Assembly (NCBI GenBank): GCA_934463265.1
Contig: CAKSIU010000005.1
Coordinates: 1-62,109, forward strand
Length of the DNA: 62,109 nucleotides
Origin: an uncultured Eubacteriales bacterium
GTDB taxonomy: Bacteria; Bacillota; Clostridia; Oscillospirales; Acutalibacteraceae
Direction: 5' to 3'
Part shown: in pieces, positions 16,679 to 25,687 of the stretch
Position numbering within the stretch: position 1 is the first letter of the stretch
Layout of the letters: every line of letters starts with the position of its first letter
Made by a program: the position numbers and the translations under genes
Notes under the pieces: generated by a model
Database searches by the model: none
Seen by the model: the letters and a program-made list of their open reading frames with translations, nothing else
What the model was told of the DNA's origin: nothing

Positions 16679-18616
16679 TTGAAAAAAAAGGTTTGGGTAA
16701 CAACTCCATTGATTTTAGCAATGAACTTATTAATGATTTCGATGACAGGAGTAAGCTGGTTTTTTAACAAATATATTTTTTTTGTAGAGTTAGCCTTGAC
16801 TTTGCTTGTATTTTTCGTATCGATTGGCAATGTAATTGGATTAAAAAAATATATAAGTTCACTTGTAAATGACGTGATTAATCTGCAGGCGGACAGTAAT
16901 GAATTTTTGAAGTTGACGCCATTTCCTGCAGTACTTTTAGGTAAGCAAAATGAAATAGTCTTTGCAAATGATTTGTTTATAAATATTGTGGCAAGCCATT
17001 CAGAATGTTTAGGGGAACAGGCTAAAAAATTTCTAGAAGGTAAAAAGATTGACGATATTTTTAAGCAAAACGGTACAGATATTTCTTATAAAGAAAAAAG
17101 ATACACGGTATATGGCGTAAATTCCGCGAAAATAAAAGTATTATATTTTGTTGAAGACACTTATTATAAGGAGACTACTTTTGAATATTTAGCAAGCCGG
17201 CCGACAGTTATGCTTGTTACATTTGACAACAAGGACGAGATTTTGCGTGATATCGAAGTAGAACAGAGTAGCCAAGTTTTGGCCAAAGTTGAGCAACAGC
17301 TTCAAAAGTGGGCAAAGGATTCCAATGCGATTTTTAGAAGGCTCAATGACACGCTTTATATGATGGTTACCGAAGAACGGTATGTAGAGGCCTTTGTTGA
17401 CAAAAAATTTGAAATACTGGAGTCGATAAGAAATATAAAGCTCGACGAAAATAAGTATGCAACGGTTTCGATAGGAGTGGGCAGAAAAGCCGCGGGACTC
17501 AGAGAAAGTGAACTTTGGGCAAAAAAAGCGTTAGAAATGGCACTTGGCAGAGGTGGAGACCAAGCCGTTGTAAAGCAAAAAGATACTTATGCGTTTTTTG
17601 GAGGAATTTCAAAAGGTACCGAAAAGTTGGATAAAGTCCGTACAAGAGTGATCGCGAATACATTGCTTGAACATATAAAATCAAGCGATACGGTACTTAT
17701 AATGGGGCACAAATATTCTGATTTGGATAGCGTTGGAGCCTGCATAGGAATGTGGAGCGCGGTTACTAAAGGGCAAAAAAAAGCTGCTCACGTCGTGCTG
17801 AATGAAGCCTCGACTTTGGCAGAAAGTCTGGTTAATAACGCAAAAAAAGCGACAAAAGAAAGAATATTTATAAGTGCGTCAGCTGCATTAAGTATGATAA
17901 CCGACAAGACTTTGTTGATTATAGTTGATACCCACTCGCCGAATTTTATCGAAGATTTTGCGGTTTATCAGAGGTGCAAGCGCATTGTTGTTATAGACCA
18001 TCATCGAATGATGGTTAATCACATAGATGACGCGCTAGTATTTTATCATGAACCATCTGCATCGTCTTCATCGGAGATGGTAACGGAATTGATTCAGTAT
18101 TTTGGCGAAAATTTTTTAACATCGGTTGAAGCCGAAGCACTTCTTTCTGGAATTATGCTCGATACGAAGAATTTTGTTTTAAAAACCGGAGTAAGAACCT
18201 TTGAAGCAGCAGCATTTTTGCGAAAAAAAGGCGCAAATACCGTAGCAGTAAAGCGACTTTTTTCAAATACAATAACGACGTATAAAGAAAAGTATCAGCT
18301 GGTGTCGACAGCAGAAATTTTTAATAACTGTGCGATATCTGTCTCACAAAAAGAAATGCAGGACATTCGAATAGCATCAGCGCAGGCGGCGGACGAATTG
18401 CTGGATATTCAAGGTGTGAGGGCGTCGTTTGTGATATATTTTGATAACGGAGTAGTAAATGTTTCAGCGCGTTCAATGGGGGATATAAACGTTCAGCCTT
18501 TGATGGAAGAATTGGGCGGCGGCGGACATCAAACAATGGCCGGTGCGCAGATAAAAAATATAAATGTTGAGCAAGTTAGAGAAAAAATTATAGAAATGAT
18601 AACAGCTATAAAATGA
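16679..18616 (+). CDS. gdpP: GdpP-type cyclic-di-AMP phosphodiesterase
   Basis: A 645-aa membrane enzyme that hydrolyses c-di-AMP. Two transmembrane helices lie in residues 8-55, then a PAS-like region (TPFPAVLLGKQNEIVFAND), a degenerate GGDEF domain (about 170-310) and a DHH-DHHA1 catalytic part. Metal ligands appear in MGHKYSDLDSVGA, IIVDTHSP and VIDHHRM; GGGGHQTMAGAQI closes the DHHA1 domain. The start is TTG 16679 with GGAGG 7 bases upstream. The gene order gdpP-rplI-dnaB is classical for Firmicutes. Confidence 0.94.
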   Translation: MKKKVWVTTPLILAMNLLMISMTGVSWFFNKYIFFVELALTLLVFFVSIGNVIGLKKYISSLVNDVINLQADSNEFLKLTPFPAVLLGKQNEIVFANDLFINIVASHSECLGEQAKKFLEGKKIDDIFKQNGTDISYKEKRYTVYGVNSAKIKVLYFVEDTYYKETTFEYLASRPTVMLVTFDNKDEILRDIEVEQSSQVLAKVEQQLQKWAKDSNAIFRRLNDTLYMMVTEERYVEAFVDKKFEILESIRNIKLDENKYATVSIGVGRKAAGLRESELWAKKALEMALGRGGDQAVVKQKDTYAFFGGISKGTEKLDKVRTRVIANTLLEHIKSSDTVLIMGHKYSDLDSVGACIGMWSAVTKGQKKAAHVVLNEASTLAESLVNNAKKATKERIFISASAALSMITDKTLLIIVDTHSPNFIEDFAVYQRCKRIVVIDHHRMMVNHIDDALVFYHEPSASSSSEMVTELIQYFGENFLTSVEAEALLSGIMLDTKNFVLKTGVRTFEAAAFLRKKGANTVAVKRLFSNTITTYKEKYQLVSTAEIFNNCAISVSQKEMQDIRIASAQAADELLDIQGVRASFVIYFDNGVVNVSARSMGDINVQPLMEELGGGGHQTMAGAQIKNINVEQVREKIIEMITAIK

Positions 18617-18644
18617 TTTATTTGAAGTTATGGAGGTCTCGAAA

Positions 18645-19091
18645 ATGAAGGTAATATTGTTAAGCGATGTGAAAGGCAGCGGAAAAAAAGGCGATTTAAT
18701 AAACGTTTCTGATGGCTATGCAAGGAACTGTTTGCTGCCGAAAAAACTGGCCAAAGAAGCAACTCCTCAAGCGTTGAATGAACTGAATAACGCGAAAAAA
18801 GCAATGCAGTACAAGGTGGAAGAGGAAATAAAAAAAGCAAAAGAAGAGTCAGCAGTGATAAACGGAAAGTCGGTAAAAATCGTTGCAAAAGCGGGAAATG
18901 GCGGACGACTTTTTGGTTCAATTACAGCAAAAGAAATTGCGACAGAAATTGAAAAAAATTACAAAATTTCGGTTGATAAAAGGAAAATTTCTTTAAAAAA
19001 TGAGATTAAATCGCTTGGAGCTTACGAGGTTGATGTGAAGCTGTACAACGGGATAAGTGCAAAAATGACGGTTATGGTTACAGAGAAATGA
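18645..19091 (+). CDS. rplI: Ribosomal protein bL9
   Basis: A 148-aa large-subunit protein. The N-terminal domain has MKVILLSDVKGSGKKGDL and VSDGYARNCLLPKKLA, followed by the long connecting helix and the C-terminal rRNA-binding domain (GRLFGSITAKEIA). The start is ATG 18645, 8 bases after GGAGG; an upstream ATG at 18630 would place the Shine-Dalgarno inside the gene. Length is normal. It sits between gdpP and dnaB and is probably cotranscribed. Confidence 0.96.
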   Translation: MKVILLSDVKGSGKKGDLINVSDGYARNCLLPKKLAKEATPQALNELNNAKKAMQYKVEEEIKKAKEESAVINGKSVKIVAKAGNGGRLFGSITAKEIATEIEKNYKISVDKRKISLKNEIKSLGAYEVDVKLYNGISAKMTVMVTEK

Positions 19092-19121
19092 GCTTAGCAA
19101 AGTCCGCAAAAGGAGCAAAAA

Positions 19122-20492
19122 ATGGATGATTTAAAAGTTACATCGGGCTACGACGGCTTAAAGTTGCCATTTAGCGCCGAAGCAGAACAGTCAGTGCTGG
19201 GCGCGATACTGCTTGATTCGCAGTGCCTTGACAGAATAGCAGAAATTTTGCCGAATCCGGAATATTTTTATCTAGCAAATCACAAATTAATCTACGCCAC
19301 GATGCTAGAAATGTTCACGCTGGGCAAGCCCATAGACTTTGTTACAGTGCTGGACAATTTAAAAAAAGACAGCAACTTTGAAGAAACCACAGCAAAAACG
19401 TATTTGTTGCAGTTAGCGCAGATAGTTCCGTCGATAAAAAATGCACAGACATATGCGTACATTGTGCGCGATAATTACGACGTGAGAACACTGATTACAA
19501 CAGCAAGAGACATAATCGAAGATGCTTCGAGCGGAACAAATGATGCGGCAACGTTGCTGGATTCGGCTGAACAGAGAATTTTTGATATACGTCAAGGCAA
19601 AAATATGCAGGGCTTACAACGAATCAACGAAACGATAATTGAAACTTTTGACAGATTAGACGCGTTGAATTCTGATGAGAACCAGTTGTATCAAGGCATT
19701 TCAACAGGAATCAAAGATTTGGACGAAACAATAACAGGCCTCAACCGCTCGGATTTGATTTTGCTTGCGGCACGGCCTGGTATGGGTAAAACGAGTTTCG
19801 CGCTGAACATAGCAAGACACGTGGCTGTCAAAGAAAGACGTAAAGTAGCGTTTTTTTCGTTGGAAATGACCAAAGAACAGCTCACAGCGAGGTTACTTTC
19901 AACGGAAGCTATGGTTGGCGGAGTTAAGTTGCGAACCGGAAAACTGGCAGACGATGAATGGATACGTCTGGTAGAAGCTGGAGACGTATTGTCCAAAACA
20001 GAAATTTATTTCGACGACACACCAGGCATTACAGTGCCGGAAATGAAAGCGAAGCTTCGGCGCCTAAAAAATGTAGATTTGGTAGTAATTGACTATTTGC
20101 AGTTGATGTCGGGTGGAAGAAGAATAGACAACCGTGTGCAGGAAATCTCAGAAATAACCAGAAATTTAAAAATTATGGCAAAGGAAATTAATGTACCGGT
20201 GCTTACATTGTCACAATTATCCCGTGCAAGCGAGCAGCGCAGCGACCACAGACCGCTCCTGTCGGACCTAAGAGATTCCGGCTCAATCGAGCAAGACGCA
20301 GATATAGTGCTGTTTCTTTACAGAAATGATTATTATCGGGACGGCGATAATGTTGACGAAGATTTTGACAAAAACAGTGGCGAATGTATAATTGCGAAAA
20401 ACCGTCATGGAGAAACTCGTGCGGTACCATTGCATTGGCAGGGAGAATTTATGCGTTTTACAGCCAAGGAGGTCAGACGCAGTGAATTCTGA
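19122..20492 (+). CDS. dnaB: Replicative DNA helicase DnaB
   Basis: A 456-aa hexameric helicase of the replication fork (DnaC in Bacillus naming). The N-terminal domain (LPFSAEAEQSVLGAILLD) is followed by a RecA-like ATPase: Walker A AARPGMGKTSFAL, VVIDYLQLM as Walker B, TLSQLSRASEQR and SGSIEQDADIVLFLYRNDYY. Length is normal and no intein is present. ATG 19122 follows AAAGGAGC. Its last 11 bases overlap the tilS start, and the tilS ribosome-binding site lies inside it, implying coupling. Confidence 0.96.
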   Translation: MDDLKVTSGYDGLKLPFSAEAEQSVLGAILLDSQCLDRIAEILPNPEYFYLANHKLIYATMLEMFTLGKPIDFVTVLDNLKKDSNFEETTAKTYLLQLAQIVPSIKNAQTYAYIVRDNYDVRTLITTARDIIEDASSGTNDAATLLDSAEQRIFDIRQGKNMQGLQRINETIIETFDRLDALNSDENQLYQGISTGIKDLDETITGLNRSDLILLAARPGMGKTSFALNIARHVAVKERRKVAFFSLEMTKEQLTARLLSTEAMVGGVKLRTGKLADDEWIRLVEAGDVLSKTEIYFDDTPGITVPEMKAKLRRLKNVDLVVIDYLQLMSGGRRIDNRVQEISEITRNLKIMAKEINVPVLTLSQLSRASEQRSDHRPLLSDLRDSGSIEQDADIVLFLYRNDYYRDGDNVDEDFDKNSGECIIAKNRHGETRAVPLHWQGEFMRFTAKEVRRSEF

Positions 20493-21864
20493 AATTAATT
20501 TTATTGAAAAAAAAATTAAAAATACCATTGAAAAATATAATATGCTAAAAAATGTAAGTGCCGTAATTTTAGGAGTTTCAGGTGGAGCTGATTCTATGGC
20601 GCTTTTAAGATTTTTTGAAAGCTACTCAGAAAAGCGAAAATTGAATATTTTTGTAGCGCACGTGAATCATTGTTTGCGCGGAGAAGAGTCAGATAGAGAT
20701 GAGAATTTTGTTCGTGAGTATTGCAAAAAAAATGATATAAATTTAGAAATTTTGCGTATAAACGTAAATAAAATTGCAAAAGAGTCGAAAAAAGGAGTCG
20801 AGGAGTGCGCCAGAAAATTAAGATACGATTTTTTTAATGAATTATCAGCCAGGTACGATGGAAAAATAGCAACAGCGCACACATTGTCTGACAGTGTGGA
20901 GACAATGCTTATAAATCTTGCAAGGGGCACAGGTACAGCTGGCCTGTGCGGAATTTCAGCAAAGAGAGATAATATTATAAGGCCGCTTATAACTTTGAAA
21001 AGGGCCGAAACTCAGAGATATTGCGAGGAAAACGGTGTATTTTATGTTACTGACAGCACGAATTTAAACCGAGAATATACCCGAAATAAAGTTCGTTTAG
21101 ATGTGGTTCCGATGTTAAAGCAGATTAATCCAGAGTTTGAGTTGGTGGCCGAAAGAACGATGTCTTTTTTGAAATCCGATGATGAATATTTAAATAATAT
21201 CGCGAAAAAATTTTTAATTGAGAGCTACATTTCAAATGGAGTTTATGCTTTAAAAAATGTAAAATGCGAACCACTTCCGATTTTGTCAAGGTTTATACGA
21301 CTTGCTGTTTTTGATTTGTTAAAGACGAATGTTACGGCGCGACACATAGAATTAATTTTAAATTTGATAAAAAACAATAACGGAGCGGTAGTTTTGCCAC
21401 ATGATGTAAAAGTCAGAGTGGAAAAAAATGTTTTGTATGTGGAAAAAGTTGAAAAGAAATTGAATTTAAAGAAAAAAGAGTTAATAATTCCGTTTAAAGT
21501 TGGGGCAGTCTTGACAGAAAATCAAGAAAAGTTCATAATAAAGGTGCTGCACAAAAGTGAATTTGATAAGTTTAATAAATTGCAGTTTCCTTATGCTATA
21601 GATTGTGATAAAATAGGTTCACAGGCAAGTTTTAGAACAAGAAGAGCTGGCGACAAATTTTGTCAATTGGGCAGAGGCGTGACAAAAAGTGTAAAAAAAC
21701 TGTTTAACGAGCTAAAAATTCCTCAAAGTGAACGTGATGAAGTGCTTGTTTTAGCGGACAAGAACAAAGTTTTATGGATAAATGGAGTAGGAGTTTCTGA
21801 AGACGTTAAAGTCACTGAAAATACCCATAAAGTCGCAATAATTTATTCTGAAAAAGAAAAATAG
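20482..21864 (+). CDS. tilS: tRNA(Ile)-lysidine synthase
   Basis: A roughly 460-aa PP-loop ATPase that converts C34 of tRNA-Ile(CAU) to lysidine so AUA is read as Ile. GVSGGADSMALLRF is the ATP-binding loop; AHVNHCLRGEESDRDE and ATAHTLSDSVETML follow. The C-terminal third has the TilS substrate domain (FRTRRAGDKFCQLGRG). The start is GTG 20482, 10 bases after AAGGAGG and overlapping dnaB. The usual neighbour hpt is missing; ftsH follows directly. Confidence 0.94.
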   Translation: MNSEINFIEKKIKNTIEKYNMLKNVSAVILGVSGGADSMALLRFFESYSEKRKLNIFVAHVNHCLRGEESDRDENFVREYCKKNDINLEILRINVNKIAKESKKGVEECARKLRYDFFNELSARYDGKIATAHTLSDSVETMLINLARGTGTAGLCGISAKRDNIIRPLITLKRAETQRYCEENGVFYVTDSTNLNREYTRNKVRLDVVPMLKQINPEFELVAERTMSFLKSDDEYLNNIAKKFLIESYISNGVYALKNVKCEPLPILSRFIRLAVFDLLKTNVTARHIELILNLIKNNNGAVVLPHDVKVRVEKNVLYVEKVEKKLNLKKKELIIPFKVGAVLTENQEKFIIKVLHKSEFDKFNKLQFPYAIDCDKIGSQASFRTRRAGDKFCQLGRGVTKSVKKLFNELKIPQSERDEVLVLADKNKVLWINGVGVSEDVKVTENTHKVAIIYSEKEK

Positions 21865-21930
21865 GCATCGAACAAAATGAAATTTTAATAAATTCGAGTG
21901 TTACTTACACAAAAAGGAGAGCGAGCCGCA

Positions 21931-23778
21931 TTGGAAAATAAAAAAATGCTTCGAAATATGCTGTTTTACATCGGAATCCCAATTATAATCATAATACTTA
22001 TCGTTACGCTTTTTGGCACAAGACAGCAAAAAACAGAGATGTATTCCGACATAGTAAAGTACTTTAAAGACCAACAGGTCACCGAGTACAGCATGAATCT
22101 TGGAACCGGCGAGATGAAATTAAAGCTCAAGGATAGCAAAGAAATCACTTATACCGCGCCAAATGTGCTCTGGATAAGGGAGGATATTAAGCCGTTTGTG
22201 GAGGAGTACAACAATAACAACCCCGACGCGCAGATGAAGCAGAATTTAATTCGAGCAAGTGAAAATTCTTGGTGGAGTTCAATTTTGCTAAACCTTTTAA
22301 CGTTTGTAGGACTCGGACTTATTTGGTGGTTCGTAATGCGAAAAATGATGTCAGGATTGGGCGACGGTGGCAAAACAATAACTTTTGGCAAGGCAAAAGT
22401 TAAAAATATGAACGACGAAAAAAGAAAAACTACTTTTGCCGATGTAGCAGGTGCTGATGAAGAAAAAGAAGAGTTGGCGGAACTGGTTGAGTTTTTGAAA
22501 AACCCCGCAAAGTACAATGATTTAGGTGCAAGAATTCCTAAGGGTGTTTTGCTGGTTGGCCCTCCAGGAACTGGTAAAACATTGCTAGCAAGGGCTGTTG
22601 CTGGTGAGGCAGGTGTACCATTTTTCTCAATTTCTGGCTCTGACTTCGTAGAAATGTTCGTTGGTGTGGGTGCTTCTCGAGTTAGAGACCTTTTTGAGCA
22701 AGCCAAAAAAAATTCTCCGTGCATAGTTTTCATAGACGAGATTGATGCAGTTGGCCGTCAAAGAGGAGCAGGCTTAGGCGGTGGACATGACGAGCGCGAA
22801 CAGACTTTGAATCAACTTTTGGTGGAAATGGACGGATTTGGTGCCAATGAAGGCGTAATAATGATTGCTGCAACAAATAGACCGGATGTTTTAGACCCAG
22901 CTTTGATGCGCCCAGGAAGGTTTGACAGGCAAGTTTTGGTGGGCTACCCAGATATAAAAGGCCGAGAAGATATATTAAAGGTTCATTCAAAGGGCAAGCC
23001 TTTGGCTCCAGATGTAGTTTTAAATACGGTTGCAAAATCCACAGCAGGTTTTACCGGAGCAGATCTAGAGAATTTATTGAATGAGGCGGCATTGCTGTCA
23101 GCAAGAAAAAATTTGAGAGCTATTACTATGGAAGAAATTGAAGAAGCGACAATTAAAGTTGTAGTTGGTACAGAAAAAAAATCTAGAGTGATGAGCGACA
23201 AAGAAAAAACTCTTACAGCATATCATGAAGCTGGTCACGCTGTTGTAACTTATTTTTGCAAGACCCAAGACCCAGTTCATCAAATTTCAATTATTCCAAG
23301 GGGTATGGCAGGGGGATATACGATGTCTTTGCCTGCTGAGGACCGCTCATATAAATCTCGCTCCGAAATGAACGAAACGATTCAGGTTTTGCTTGGCGGA
23401 CGCGTTGCGGAAGCTTTGATTATTGGAGATATTTCAACGGGTGCATCGAACGATATAAAACGGGCAACAGAAATTGCAACTTCTATGGTTACAAAATATG
23501 GTATGAGCCAAACATTAGGCCCAATTGCATATGGTTCAGAAAATGAAGAGGTTTTTATCGGCAGAGACATGGGGCAAGTGAAAAATTACTCTGAAAAAAT
23601 TGCAGCAGAAATTGATTCTGAGGTTAAAAAAATTATTTCTGAAGGTTACAACGAGACAGAAAAAATACTAAAAGAGAACGTAGCAAAACTTCATGCAGTA
23701 GCTAAAACATTGTTCGCTAAAGAAAAAATGGGTGCCGAAGAATTTAATCAGATAATGGAAAATAACAAAGAGAAATAA
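21931..23778 (+). CDS. ftsH: ATP-dependent zinc metalloprotease FtsH
   Basis: A membrane-anchored AAA+ protease of about 615 aa. Two N-terminal transmembrane helices flank a roughly 75-residue external domain. The AAA module has VGPPGTGKTLLARAVAGEAG (Walker A), FIDEIDAVGR (Walker B) and MRPGRFDRQ (second region of homology). The protease has HEAGH for zinc. TTG 21931 is chosen, although AGGAG is 11 bases away; a GTG at 21898 would add 11 residues including the Shine-Dalgarno. It ends the plus-strand housekeeping run at a terminator. Confidence 0.95.
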   Translation: MENKKMLRNMLFYIGIPIIIIILIVTLFGTRQQKTEMYSDIVKYFKDQQVTEYSMNLGTGEMKLKLKDSKEITYTAPNVLWIREDIKPFVEEYNNNNPDAQMKQNLIRASENSWWSSILLNLLTFVGLGLIWWFVMRKMMSGLGDGGKTITFGKAKVKNMNDEKRKTTFADVAGADEEKEELAELVEFLKNPAKYNDLGARIPKGVLLVGPPGTGKTLLARAVAGEAGVPFFSISGSDFVEMFVGVGASRVRDLFEQAKKNSPCIVFIDEIDAVGRQRGAGLGGGHDEREQTLNQLLVEMDGFGANEGVIMIAATNRPDVLDPALMRPGRFDRQVLVGYPDIKGREDILKVHSKGKPLAPDVVLNTVAKSTAGFTGADLENLLNEAALLSARKNLRAITMEEIEEATIKVVVGTEKKSRVMSDKEKTLTAYHEAGHAVVTYFCKTQDPVHQISIIPRGMAGGYTMSLPAEDRSYKSRSEMNETIQVLLGGRVAEALIIGDISTGASNDIKRATEIATSMVTKYGMSQTLGPIAYGSENEEVFIGRDMGQVKNYSEKIAAEIDSEVKKIISEGYNETEKILKENVAKLHAVAKTLFAKEKMGAEEFNQIMENNKEK

Positions 23779-23781
23779 ATA

Positions 23782-23816
23782 AAAATCGTCATCAAAGTAA
23801 GTTAGATGGCGATTTT
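23782..23816. terminator. Bidirectional terminator between ftsH and ABC genes
   Basis: Inverted repeat AAAATCGTCATC (23782-23793) / GATGGCGATTTT (23805-23816), one G-T pair, flanked by A- and T-rich tracts between convergent genes. Confidence 0.8.
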
Positions 23817-23824
23817 ATACTTAA

Positions 23825-25687
23825 TTATTTAAACTGACTGTTATAAAGATTGGCATAAAAGCCGTTTTTATCGAGCAAATCTTTGTGAGTTCCCTGTTCG
23901 ACGATGTCTCCATTATTCATTACGAGGATTAAGTCGGCATTTTTAATTGTACTCAGCCGGTGTGCGATAATAAAGCTTGTTCTGCCTCGCATTAAATTTT
24001 CCATAGCCTTCTGAATTAAAATTTCAGTTCTGGTGTCAACAGAGCTGGTGGCCTCGTCGAATATCAAAATTTTCGGCTTAGAAATGATGGCTCGAGCTAT
24101 GGTTAAAAGTTGCTTTTGTCCCATAGAAATATTGTCAGCGCTCTCGTTAATAATCATGTTGTATCCGCCGGGAAGCGTATTTATAAAATGTTCTACGTGC
24201 GCGGCACGAGCTGCGTTATAAATTTCCTCGTCAGTTGCTTGAAGATTTCCGTATTTTATATTATCCTTAATTGACGCGTTATAGAGCCAAGTGTCTTGAA
24301 GAACCATGCCGAATATCGAGCGCAAATCATCTCTGGAGAAGTCTTTTATATTGTGTCCAGACACGCAGATTTTGCCATCCAGTACGTCATAAAAGCGCAA
24401 TAAAAGTTTTACGATGGTAGTTTTTCCTGCGCCGGTCGGCCCAACGATAGCTACTTTTTGGCCGGGCTTAATATTAGCAGAAAAGTCTTTTATAATAATT
24501 TTATTCTCGCTGTATCCAAATTTTACATGGTCAAATGATACCGAGCCGTCGATAAATACTTGACTTTGGACGTTATTAGAATTATTTTCAAAGGTTATTT
24601 TTAAAGAATCTTTTTTATCAGGAATTTCCTCTTTTTCGTCCAAAAAGTCGAAAACGCGTTCAGCTGCGGCAGTAGTTTGTTGTAAAATATTTGAAATATT
24701 TGCAATTTGGTTTAGTGGCTGAGTAAATTGACGTACGTATTGAAGAAAGGCCTGAATGTCGCCGACGGCTAATTTTTGCATAATAACGAGGTGTCCGCCG
24801 ATTATACATATTGCGACGTAGCCAAGATTTGAGATTAAAAACATTATTGGCATTATTAGGCCGGACAAGAACTGAGATTTCCATGCAGATGTGTATAATT
24901 TTTCATTGTGATTATCAAAAATATCCATAGCATATTTTTCTTTGTTGAAAGCCTTTATTACCAAATGTCCAGAATACATTTCTTCGACGTGACCGTTTAA
25001 ATAACCCAAATATTTTTGCTGATTATTGAAATATTTTTGCGATTTTTTTAATATTAGCATTATCAAAGACAGCGAGATTGGAATTATAAGAAAAGTTATT
25101 AAAGTCAATTCCCAATTTATCGTCAGCATCATTATAAGGATACCGACAACCGTAGAAACAGATGTTATAATCTGCGTTATGCTCTGATTTAAACTCTGGT
25201 TCAACGTGTCGACATCATTAGTGACTCTGGACAAAATATCACCTGTGCTTACGCTGTCAAAATAAGAAAGTGGCAGTTTATTTAATTTATAAGAAATTTC
25301 TTTTCTCAAAGTGTAAGTTGTTTTTACCGCGATGTTAGTCATCAAAAAGCCCTGAAGATACGAAAAAATAGCGCTTAATACGTAAAGAATTAGAAGAGAA
25401 ATTAATATCCGAGCAATGGCGTCAAAATTTATGCCAAGATTACTGCCGGAAATTTTATTCATAATGCCCTCGTAAATTAACGTAGTAGCGTTACCGAGAA
25501 TTTTGGGGCCGACTATATTAAATAAAGTTGAAAAAATTGCAAATATAATCACAAAAAATACGCTTAATTTATATTTGCTCAAGTATTTTATTAATTTTAC
25601 AGCAGCGCCTTTAAAATCGTTTGCCTTTTCGACTATCATAGCGCCTGTATGTGGTGGGCCTGGTTTAAAATTAATATCCTTTTTCAT
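23825..25687 (-). CDS. ABC exporter half, canonical ATPase
   Basis: A 620-aa protein: an ABC type-1 exporter transmembrane domain (six helices, residues about 35-340) then an ATPase. Walker A is GPTGAGKTT, the signature NISMGQKQLLTIARA deviates from LSGGQ, and Walker B is ILIFDEATSSVD with the catalytic Glu. The coding start overlaps the stop of the upstream partner by ATGA (25684-25687). Together they form a heterodimeric multidrug/lipid-type exporter like BmrCD/LmrCD/TM287-288. There is no C39 peptidase domain, so it is not a bacteriocin-leader exporter. The substrate is unknown. Confidence 0.9.
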   Translation of the reverse strand: MKKDINFKPGPPHTGAMIVEKANDFKGAAVKLIKYLSKYKLSVFFVIIFAIFSTLFNIVGPKILGNATTLIYEGIMNKISGSNLGINFDAIARILISLLILYVLSAIFSYLQGFLMTNIAVKTTYTLRKEISYKLNKLPLSYFDSVSTGDILSRVTNDVDTLNQSLNQSITQIITSVSTVVGILIMMLTINWELTLITFLIIPISLSLIMLILKKSQKYFNNQQKYLGYLNGHVEEMYSGHLVIKAFNKEKYAMDIFDNHNEKLYTSAWKSQFLSGLIMPIMFLISNLGYVAICIIGGHLVIMQKLAVGDIQAFLQYVRQFTQPLNQIANISNILQQTTAAAERVFDFLDEKEEIPDKKDSLKITFENNSNNVQSQVFIDGSVSFDHVKFGYSENKIIIKDFSANIKPGQKVAIVGPTGAGKTTIVKLLLRFYDVLDGKICVSGHNIKDFSRDDLRSIFGMVLQDTWLYNASIKDNIKYGNLQATDEEIYNAARAAHVEHFINTLPGGYNMIINESADNISMGQKQLLTIARAIISKPKILIFDEATSSVDTRTEILIQKAMENLMRGRTSFIIAHRLSTIKNADLILVMNNGDIVEQGTHKDLLDKNGFYANLYNSQFK